In this document: positions 56,029-64,000 of the stretch, one piece after another
How the letters are laid out: the number at the start of each line of letters is the position of its first letter
Position numbering within the stretch: position 1 is the first letter of the stretch
DNA from: Beverwykella pulmonaria
Lineage: Eukaryota; Ascomycota; Dothideomycetes; Pleosporales; Melanommataceae
Direction: 5' to 3'
DNA length: 64,000 nt
Assembly (NCBI GenBank): GCA_001599595.1
Contig: BCHH01000002.1
Span: 410,390-474,389, forward strand
Made by a program: the position numbers and the translations under genes
Notes under the pieces: generated by a model
Seen by the model: the letters and a program-made list of their open reading frames with translations, nothing else
What the model was told of the DNA's origin: nothing
The model's database searches: none

Positions 56029-57803
56029 AGTGCCTCTTTTGGAGCTCTTTCCTACGGTATTTGCACTTCTTCACCGCCAGCACATTTTGCGGAGTCTAAA
56101 GCGATCACACTACATATACAATGGCAGACTACATCTCATAGAGGGTCTTCCCGCTGGGTTAATACAAGCATTCCTCTTATATAGTCCCCCAGTCGTCGAG
56201 ATGACCCCACATACTACCCATACGTCCATGAGTTCCACGAATCATGAGAGTCTCCATAGAAGCGTGTCGGCTTCAGATTTCTCGGTCCGATGCAGATAGC
56301 CGACAACGTAGAAGAAGAAATTCACCGAGGCGGCCCAGCCTTGCCGTTTCGAACCCCATCTCCGTGACCTGCTGATCAATCATCGTGGAAGCGCTGTGGC
56401 CGCGCGCTCTCAATATCGCCATCTATGCCGTTTGTTTTGTTTTCGACTCTTTTCCTCGGTACCGCGTGACACCGCCCATACTTACCTTCTCCATTTCTTT
56501 ATCCTACGCCGGACGCCCAGGTGCAGGTACCCGGTCCCAAGGCGTCTTAACGGTGGTTCTTACTCGCGGGTAGCGCTTGCGTGCTTTGCATCTCCATAAT
56601 GGTGCATGTTCCCAACCAACCACAGCACCTCTCAATACCATGAAGCCGCGGTATAAAGATCATGAGCACGCGGAGAGGAAGATTCGCATGGGTAAACACA
56701 GGATTGACGCTGCGAGGACGGAACGGTGAGGTGGTTAGTGCGGGGTAGGGTGGTGGGCATGCATCGTGGCTGGTCTCGATTCATATCAAGGTTCGTGGAT
56801 CTTGCTGAATGGGGTGGCGAGAGCGCGAGGGCGTGGTTCCAATTCGAGATTCGTGATCGGCTTGCCTAGCGTGAGACCTCGACGTCGAGGAAAAGAGAGA
56901 TGGACAAATCGGGGGCTGCCTTTTGCTTGGCGGAGATTGCCCTTTTGCACAGTAACCAGAACAGGAAAATAGAAATGGGAATACGCTGTACGATGCTGAA
57001 TGCGAGGGCCTAAGATGCAGCTGCTGATGTCTGCCAAAGTCCGTTGGTTTTGTAACCTCGTCAATTTCCGTGAGGGGCTGTTTGAGGATCGGCGGAGTTG
57101 AGGGTGTGGCGCAGGGGAGTGGGTGAACGTGTTGGCGCGTTTCGTCAATCCTCGCTCGGCGGGTGGCAAGCGCTCGAGACTTTGCATGAATATTGGCCAA
57201 TAGTTATGCCGGATTTAAATGGCCGAAAAGAAAGCGTTGCCGGACATTGCAGCGTTGATTCTGTGGAATTACCGGCTCTTGACGAGACGAGTGGAGCCTG
57301 CGAAGGAAACGGAAGCCGAGAGTCTGTTGAAGAATTGGACACACCAGACATCTTCGTTCTGTTACGAATTCGGCATCAGCAGAATCCAAAGGGCGACGAT
57401 ACTACAACGAGGCGTATTCCGGCGCATCACTCTTCAAAACGTACTGCATAGGTTGTAAAGGTGGATGGTAGGCACCGCCACAGCCGGACTGCCGCTAACC
57501 CGATTCATGGTACGGTCATGCCTAATCTTAGTCTATGGTCCTATTTCGTCCTCGAGCAGGGCTGTAAATGCTTGGCCCGGACGTGGAGTTGAGATGGGTA
57601 AGATGTGGCACCGGGGGGCAAGAGCGAAGAGGGACCAGGGTGGTAAGGTGGGCGTGCCCGCAGGTGTATATGTATAGACTGTAGAAGCGCCTCTTTGGTT
57701 GGGTCTTTTTCTTTCAGTAGTCGTCATCTTCTTCTGTCTTTTCCTTAATTCTTAAGTACGGTTTCGGTTATTGCTGCTTGCTCTGATATATATTGTTGAG
57801 ATC
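56029..57803. other. gene-poor stretch, nothing recognised
   Basis: About 1.8 kb with overlapping frames on both strands between 56780 and 57450 but no recognisable domain or splice-connected set. The right end is the lipase promoter. Confidence 0.4.
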
Positions 57804-59033
57804 ATGTCGTCATCCTCGATATACAAAGGGTTGGTGTTGAGCTTGCTCGCATGCAGCCAACTTGTGTCTGCAGCGCCGGCGCAGGTGCAGAAGAGAGGTA
57901 TGTTTCTTCCCTTTTCATTCTTCTCTACCTTACTTCGCTTGTGCCAAAACTCTTCTCCCTTCCCCAAACTCTCCTTTGCTTCTTCACTATAGATAAAATC
58001 CGGAAGCGGAGATAGTCCTTTGCTCCACTATGAAACATCACATCCCTTCTTCACTTGAATTGGAACTTCGACTGACACTCCGCAGCAATTTCAGCCGACA
58101 TCTACAAGAACCTCGAATTCTTCTCCCAGTACTCGGCCGCAGCATACTGCCAGGGCAATAACAACAGCACGGGCACCAAAATCACCTGCTCGGCGAAGAA
58201 CTGCGACCTCGTCGAGGCTGCGGATACTACAACTGTCACTGAGTTCCAGAAGTACTTACCTCTTACTCGCTCTCCTTGTCCCACTTACTAATAGTGCCGC
58301 AGCTCCATCAAAACCGACGTAACCGGCTTCGTCGCCATTGACAGCACGAACAAACTCATCGTCGTCTCTTTCCGGGGCTCCAAATCGCTGCAAAACTGGG
58401 CAACGGATTTCAACTTCGTCACCGTGTCGACGACGCTGTGCGACAACTGTGATGCGTCGACGGGTTTCTGGGATAGCTGGGGCGAGGCGCAGGGAGGTGT
58501 GCTGGCTGCTGTCGACAGCGCGCGGAAAGAGCATCCGGATTTCAAGGTCGTGGCCACGGGACACAGTCTCGGCGGCGCGCTGGCGACGATTGCGGCGGGT
58601 GTGCTGAGGAACGAGGGCATTAGCACTGATCTCGTATGTCTCACCCCCTTTTACTTGCAAGAATATGAGTCCATGTATAATAGAAGGAATGGCATGCTAA
58701 CTGATCTGATCTGAATAGTATACCTACGGCTCGCCCAAAGTTGGCCTCTCTGGCATCGCAGACTTCATCTCCTCCTCAAAATCGGGCGGCAACTACCGCG
58801 TCACGCACCTCAACGACCCTGTCCCACGTCTACCACCGACATGGATTGGCTTCCGCCACGTCGAGCCCGAGTACTACATTTCCAGCGACAACACTGCGCA
58901 CCCGACTGCGGACGATATCACGCTCTACACCGATGACTCTGCAGGAAATGAAAAGGACCCGCAGCTTGATAGCCAGGCGCACAGGGCATATTTTGGACAG
59001 ATTAGCGCGTGTCAGGGCGATGACTCGATTTAA
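57804..59033 (+). CDS. Secreted class 3 lipase (feruloyl-esterase-A-like)
   Basis: Four exons: 57804..57897, 58086..58251, 58303..58633, 58719..59033 (301 residues). Signal peptide GLVLSLLACSQLVSAAPA, with a KR that may end a propeptide. FFSQYSAAAYCQGNN, SFRGSKSLQNWATDF (oxyanion strand), ATGHSLGGALATIAAGVLR (nucleophile Ser), THLNDPVPRLPP (catalytic Asp) and a terminal His region (GFRHVEPEYYIS) form the full fungal lipase set; cysteines fit the conserved disulphides. Last intron has a GCTAAC branch. Hydrolyses triglyceride or aromatic esters outside the cell; which one cannot be told from sequence. Confidence 0.92.
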
Positions 59034-59382
59034 GCAGGCGAGCTTGGTGCTGAGGGGATTCTGAGTAGCATTTTCTCCAAGGAGAAGGCATGAGGGGGAA
59101 GGGTTTGGTGTTGGTGGCTTCGATATCCAATTGGGGGAGTTTTTGTCTTTTTGTGAGAGGCTTGGATTCTTGTAGATATCTATCTGGCATATTTATTTCG
59201 GAACAAAAAGGCTATATTGCGCTTGGTTCGATGAAGTCTGAAAGCGTCGTGTTTGTCGTTGCTGATATTGGTTCGTCAGCCCTTTCGCTCCCTCCCTTAC
59301 ATCTACAACTTCAACCTTGCACCAATATTCGCGCCGCTTTTGTTATAGCTTTTCTTACTAACCCCGAATAATCGTACCACCT
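59034..59382. other. 3' flanks of convergent genes
   Basis: About 350 bases between the convergent lipase and monooxygenase genes; no gene seen. Confidence 0.5.
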
Positions 59383-60793
59383 TCACTGATAACCCTCTGA
59401 CTTCGCCGCATGGCTTGGTTTCGTCCCCAATTTAATCACAGGACTGTTGATAAAGTTCTCCCAATCATGAGTAAAGAATGTCTGCGCCTTTGAGATCTGC
59501 ACCTCCTCCATTCCCCTTTTTACTACCTTTTCATCGTAATCGTCGACGGCTTGTTGCAAAGGTGTGCCGGCCTGGACGGCCTTCATTGCTTCCACAAAGC
59601 AGTAGCTGTCGAACAAGGCATTATTTGCGCCTTGGCCGCGGTCTTTTTTGCCATGTTAGCTTCCAGGACAGCAAGAAGAGTGCGGAAAGGCTGTTGGGGA
59701 GAAATGAGAATCACTGAAGGGACCTACGAAAAGTCATCGCATGCGCCGCATCCCCACACAACGTCACCCTCCCACCCCTATTATCCCACCTCACCGTCTT
59801 CCAAATCTTCAGTTGATCCCTCCCAATATACGTATCTTCTGGGATCCACTCAATCGCACTCTTATACGGTTCCGCCCAGCCATCCCTCTGCACATGCTTC
59901 TTCAACCTCTTTAATCTCCCGCCGTCTTCATCATCATTGTCATAATCCTCTACTGTTTTGGGTGACCATGTGGAAAGGATCTGGAACGTCCATGTACTCG
60001 CATCATGCGGGTCTGGCATGTCGAGCACGTTGGTCCGTATGTAGTGACCTGCTGGGTGGATCGCGATGTCGACTAGGGGGTGCAAACGTTCTTTTATGAA
60101 GAGCGCCTGTTCAGCTGTATATGAAGCGTTGAAGTTCATGAGTACGAAGGGAAGGAGGTCGGGGGTGGCGGATGGGCCGAGTAGACATTGTCGCATCTTG
60201 GACATGGCGCCGTCGACGCCTACGGCTATGTCCCCTTCTTCGCTCGTCCCGTCTTCAAACACGACTCTCACGCCTCCGTTATCAATGAGCTCGTAGTGTG
60301 CGAACCTCTTCCGATATTGCACATCCAGACCCTCGGCGCACAGAACACGCAGCTTCCGGATGTTGATCTCCCCAGCCTTGGGGATAGGAAAGGCGAAGGC
60401 TTCTTCGCGTGTTTGTCCATTGTAGAGCACGATCCTGTCTTCACCAATGGCGGCACAGTCGATCGAAGGGTCAACTTGGCAGGAGTTGATTTGCGCGCCG
60501 AGTTCCTCTGGGAGAAGTTCAACGAGATAGGGACGTGCCCAGCCGAGAGTGAAGGCCCAGTGACGGTTTCGGTTGACGTCTTCGCCCTTTTCGAAGATGC
60601 TGAAAGAGATCTTGGCCTGAATCTGTATAAGCGTGTTTTCCGTGAACTGGTTTGGGAGTTCGTGGTATCGTAGTATACCTTCTTCAGTCCGTGTGCCAGA
60701 GCACACCCAGCAGGGCCGGTTCAAGGGTCAGCTTTACTGAGCTCTTACAGCAGCTCCTTGTGTCTTACCTGCTCCAATAATGAGAACTTTCAT
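59383..60793 (-). CDS. FAD-dependent monooxygenase with a lost splice acceptor
   Basis: Four exons are implied by coding content: 60793..60769 (MKVLIIGAG), 60716..60679 (GPAGCALAHGLKK), 60616..59728 and 59642..59383, giving 403 residues. The Rossmann GxGxxG spans the first splice; later marks are NRHWAFTLGW, DIAVGVDGAMSKMRQCLLG (the DG motif), RVTLCGDAAHAM (FAD GD motif) and, across the last splice, FHRGQGANNALFDS. Introns 2 and 3 have normal GT-AG ends. Intron 1 has GTAAGA and a GCTGAC branch but ends CG where AG is needed. Using the nearest AG instead brings an in-frame stop, so correct protein is unlikely unless a GT-CG intron is spliced or the base is wrong. Family oxygenates aromatic or secondary-metabolite substrates with NAD(P)H. 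No signal peptide. Confidence 0.75.
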
Positions 60794-61688
60794 AGTATTT
60801 CAGTATCAATACCTTACTTTGACACTGGAAATTAGTTGTGATTGAAGCGTGGAGACCATATTACACAGCTGATGGCAATCCGGACTTGGAGATCCGTATT
60901 TTCACGATGCGCTGTCTCATTGGAAGTCGGATTTTCGGATGCGGGGGAAATGCCAATGTGGCGCTCATACCTTGTGTTGCCTGATCGTTAAGGCGGAGAG
61001 AAAAGCTCGAATATTAATTAGTTTTCATCTCAGTTATGAGTTCTTGTTTGATGCATGTTTGTTCCTACCTTGGAATATTGCAGCGGCCATATTATTGCTC
61101 ACACTGATCTTTTGCAAATACAAAGTAACAACGTATGTTAACATGGGTTGCCAATTTCTGTAGTTAGATATCTGTACTATAGAACAGATAGATTACTGGA
61201 GAGCGATATTCGTTCCTAGGCGGAAATACAAGGTACGATGAACACCTTGAGCGACAGAGGATAAGAGTATTATGGAGAATTATCAAAGAGGGACGAAGTA
61301 AAATCTACAGCTAGGTGGTCGTCCGCCGTCATATGGATCGCTCATAATTCCTACTGTCCCCATCTAGCTAAGGTCCCATGTGTATTACTCAGACACAAGC
61401 AATCTAGCATGACTCCTACATAAGACGGCGGATGGGGGGCCGCTCGCCAGCCCGCTCGAGATTTCTAACACAACGACATTTTTCCTTGAGATATTGAAAG
61501 GCTAGGTATGAGGGCGATCATTATAAAAGAGCTGGCGTCTAATGAGGGATGCCCCAGAAACTTCACCAGGACCGGAAAACTACCATTAGCAGATACAACA
61601 GGGTTCTACAGAGTCTGTTGTTCCTTATGTCTCTTTGCTAGAATCGTTAGCGGTATTCTGTACTTGATGCCAGCTCTTTTGTACACAA
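60794..61688. other. gene-poor stretch, nothing recognised
   Basis: About 900 AT-rich bases between the monooxygenase and the regulator pseudogene. No gene seen. Confidence 0.45.
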
Positions 61689-62514
61689 TCAAACAAAGTT
61701 AGGGATATCTTCCCTATCTAGCAGCATGATCGTCCACCAGATCAGAGCCACCTCCTCATCCACCGGCGACATCTCCTGGGTCCTCGGTTTGTGTTCAGAA
61801 TAACAATTTTCTCCAAATCCAGAACACCGACAAGTGTTGCGCATATGTTGAGCGTAAGCAGTGCTCGATTTTCTACGCATCGAGTATGCTCAAACAAGGC
61901 GATAAGTAGGCCAGTTTGAACGAGCTCAATGGAAGGCTAGACCAACGCCACATATTGTGCAAAATGATACTTCCAGGCATGATACCACGGTGACTCGGAA
62001 ATTGTCTTGGCTGGCGGATGCTCAGAGGGCGGAGTGACAACAAAATGCATGGCAATGACTAGGAGCGGAAATTTCTTGCTGACTAACTCCTCGTTGTAGT
62101 CTTGTAAACCTCTGGCTAACGTGGCTCGCGAGACTGTTGGAAGCCACATGTAAGTGTGAGAAAAGTATCTTTGGCCAACAAGCTCGAAACTGGTATTGTT
62201 CTCCTTGAGCGTCCTCATAAGATGTGAGCTTCGATCCTATCAAGTCGGAGAACTTCGTCGAAACTCGCATATCTAGGCTCGCTTACAACTTCCAGCCCAC
62301 CTAATTGATTGGTCTTAGGATACAGGTAGTCGATTGAGAGCCTGTTAGGCCGGGGAATTAGCAACCGCCAAGTAATGGCAGGGGCCGCTAAGACCGGCAA
62401 ATCCTACCTGGAGCACCGGCTGCATGCGGGAACGATCTTGTCGCACTTCTTCTTGCTAGGTTTGCACTGTTGGCGGGTTCTTGTTGCGGTTGGAGAAGGA
62501 GATGAAATGTTCAT
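61689..62514 (-). pseudogene. Zn2Cys6 transcription factor, multiply disrupted
   Basis: ATG at 62514 opens MNISSPSPTATRTRQQCKPS and continues KKKCDKIVPACSRCSR: a zinc-cluster motif whose first Cys is CGC (Arg), leaving five cysteines. A 66-base intron (62342..62407, GCTAAT branch) joins to LSIDYLYPKTNQL and LRLDRIEAHIL, where a missing base (about 62216) breaks the frame. Past it, NNTSFELVGQRYFSHTYMWL and VSRATLARGLQDYNEELV, then a TAG at 61937-61939 before PSIELVQTGLLIALFEHTRC, and one more frameshift before MSPVDEEVALIWWTIMLLDR. This is the fungal transcription factor middle-homology region order (W..SR, ..IQ.GLL..L.E, DEE....WW.I..LDR). At least four lesions, so no function. Lies between a damaged monooxygenase and an SDR. 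Confidence 0.78.
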
Positions 62515-63106
62515 TGAGTGAGTGTCGTGGTGTTAATGAGTCGTGGAAATTCATCTACTTGGTTTGGGTCTAACCCTTCTAGGACGGTCGAAGAAATGCA
62601 TTACTTTACCGATGCAATGGAAGATCGACGGGACTGTTGCTTCTGAGTGGACCTGGACTTATTGTTAACTATCTGATACGGGGAAACCCAGTCTGGTGGA
62701 TACAGTAAGTACCCTGTGAATTATCGAGTCAATCCTAATGCCTTCGCACTAGAATCGCTCGCCATGTGGGCTCAATTGGAGTAGTGCAGTAGCCTAGATT
62801 TTCCCCACTCAAATCTCCCGCATACCGCGTCCATTATAACGGAATAGGAATATTGGAAAGGTGCCGAATTGTAGTCGAGACCGGATTTGTAGAAATGCGT
62901 ATCGCCCTATCTCCGAACGCCTAAAACGAAAAGAACTTTTTGGGGTTAGCGGCAAGAACATGGTTTGAATATTCGCTGTGTCGGTCTTCGCATTGCTGCC
63001 GTAATTCGTAATTATGCTTTCCAGGCTGAAACTGCTGCAGCATATAATTCCAGAGCCTGGCCAAGAGAACCTCGCAGACCTTATACGACCCCAATTGATT
63101 TCGAAG
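62515..63106. other. 5' region between divergent regulator pseudogene and SDR
   Basis: About 590 bases, no gene seen; probably carries the promoter of the SDR gene. Confidence 0.45.
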
Positions 63107-63901
63107 ATGTCTCTCAAGTACAACAAAGTCCTCTTAATCGGTGCCACATCCGGCATCGGGTTAGCCTACGCAGAGAAAGTGGTCGAAGATGGGAAGAAAG
63201 TTATCATTGTTGGCCGCCGGCAGGAGAACCTTGATGCTTTCGTGGAGAAGCACGGCAAGGACAAGGCCGAGGCCGTTGTGTTTGATATCACCCTCCTTGA
63301 CCAGATACCAGCCTTCGCAGCAGATATTACAAGCAGACATCCAGATCTGGACTGTGTGCTGCTCAACTCAGGAATCCAGCGGGGCTTCAACTTCTCCAAG
63401 CCCGACACCGTCGACCTGTCCGTTCTCGGATTGGAGTTTACCACCAACTACCTTGCCTACGTTCACTTGACGCACGCATTCATTCCGCATCTTCAGAAGC
63501 AAGAAAACGAGACAAGCCTCATATACACTTCATCCGGTCTCGCACTTGTTCCACTCGTTTCCCGTCCGAACTACTCAGCCTCCAAAGCTGCTCTCCATCA
63601 CTTCGTCCTCTGCCTGCGTGAGCAGCTCAAAGAAGGGCCAGGAAATATCAAGGTCATCGAGATCTTCCCTCCGGCGGTACAAACTGAGCTGCACGATGAG
63701 AAGCACCAGCCAGACATCAAGAATGGCAGAGCAATGGGAATGCCGCTAGATGAGTTTACCGAAACCTCGTGGTCGCGGCTGGTCAAGGGCGATGAGCAGA
63801 TACCGGTCGGATTCGTGGAGAATGCATTTAAGAGGTTTGAAGAAGCTCGGCAAGAGACGTTCCATATGATGATAAAGATGGTTAAGGCGCGCGATGAGTG
63901 A
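63107..63901 (+). CDS. Short-chain dehydrogenase/reductase (DltE-like)
   Basis: Single exon, start MSLKYNKVLLIGATSGIGLA at 63107; the open frame extends 31 codons upstream but without family features. 264 residues. GATSGIG (12-18) is the cofactor turn, VGRR after the second strand suggests NADP(H), LLNSGIQRG replaces the usual NNAG, SSGLALVPL and NYSASKAALHH carry the Ser and Tyr-x3-Lys. Resembles the COG3967-type oxidoreductases. Substrate unknown. Divergent from the regulator pseudogene, so perhaps part of one former metabolic locus with the monooxygenase. Confidence 0.85.
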   Translation: MSLKYNKVLLIGATSGIGLAYAEKVVEDGKKVIIVGRRQENLDAFVEKHGKDKAEAVVFDITLLDQIPAFAADITSRHPDLDCVLLNSGIQRGFNFSKPDTVDLSVLGLEFTTNYLAYVHLTHAFIPHLQKQENETSLIYTSSGLALVPLVSRPNYSASKAALHHFVLCLREQLKEGPGNIKVIEIFPPAVQTELHDEKHQPDIKNGRAMGMPLDEFTETSWSRLVKGDEQIPVGFVENAFKRFEEARQETFHMMIKMVKARDE

Positions 63902-63905
63902 GGCG

Positions 63906-63933
63906 TGGATGGTGGATGGTGGATGGTGGATGG
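63906..63933. repeat. Four TGGATGG 7-base repeats after the SDR stop
   Basis: TGGATGG is repeated in tandem four times directly after the stop codon of the SDR gene (3' UTR). A simple short tandem repeat. Confidence 0.8.
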
Positions 63934-64000
63934 CATATGGCATCGGCCAGTGGACCCTGCTTGGCACAAGTAGCAAACTGCGAGACCTATCGTGAACACA

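Noticed and set aside
56781..57458. Cluster of overlapping frames on both strands
   Set aside because: GC-rich stretch keeps several frames open; none has splice support or motifs.

Overview
The window is nuclear DNA of a filamentous ascomycete (Pezizomycotina). The evidence is many short introns (about 47-105 bases) with GTANGT donors and CTAAC/CTGAC branch sites close to the acceptor, plus typical families: HET, CFEM, DAL5-type and DHA2 transporters, a Zn2Cys6 regulator, a CDH-type cytochrome and class 3 lipase. I cannot name the genus. No rRNA, tRNA, CRISPR or viral gene was recognised. Most multi-exon models were rebuilt by hand from splice signals and reading phase, so joins are predictions.

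Layout. 1-10 kb: a HET-domain gene cut by the window edge, a Tc1/mariner transposase relic, a membrane protein with a linalool dehydratase/isomerase-like domain, a decayed alpha/beta-hydrolase followed by an intact one, and a Cys/His-rich gene. 10-21 kb: a broken F-box gene, a CFEM membrane protein, a cyanamide-hydratase-like HD protein, a LURP-one-related protein, a frameshifted STAND-type N-terminal domain, and a large single-pass membrane protein with UIM-like and PPPY motifs in its N-terminal tail. 21.4-26.2 kb: three tandem segments of about 1.6 kb, each carrying a copy of one coiled-coil gene family. 26.2-38 kb: a second transposase relic, an SDR, long gene-poor stretches, a secreted CDH-type cytochrome, a secreted three-repeat SH3-like protein and a hydrolase. 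38-50 kb: two MFS transporters, a secreted amidase, an unknown protein, a luciferase-domain protein and a class II aldolase/adducin protein. 50-56 kb: two housekeeping genes, an ISWI remodeller and GET3. 57-64 kb: a secreted lipase, a FAD monooxygenase with a lost splice acceptor, a Zn2Cys6 regulator pseudogene and an SDR, which together look like a small metabolic locus in decay.

The most unusual element is the 21.4-26.2 kb array. Two copies share the same exon plan: a 91-base first exon encoding a basic, presequence-like N terminus; a repeat-built coiled-coil exon; and a 45-codon last exon encoding a hydrophobic segment and a charged tail. One copy's rod is built from a 21-base, 7-residue repeat; its sister carries a 33-base, 11-residue repeat. 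The third segment holds a truncated copy and a near-perfect palindrome made of two convergent 5' fragments. A 70-N assembly gap lies inside the 21-base repeat. I do not recognise the family.
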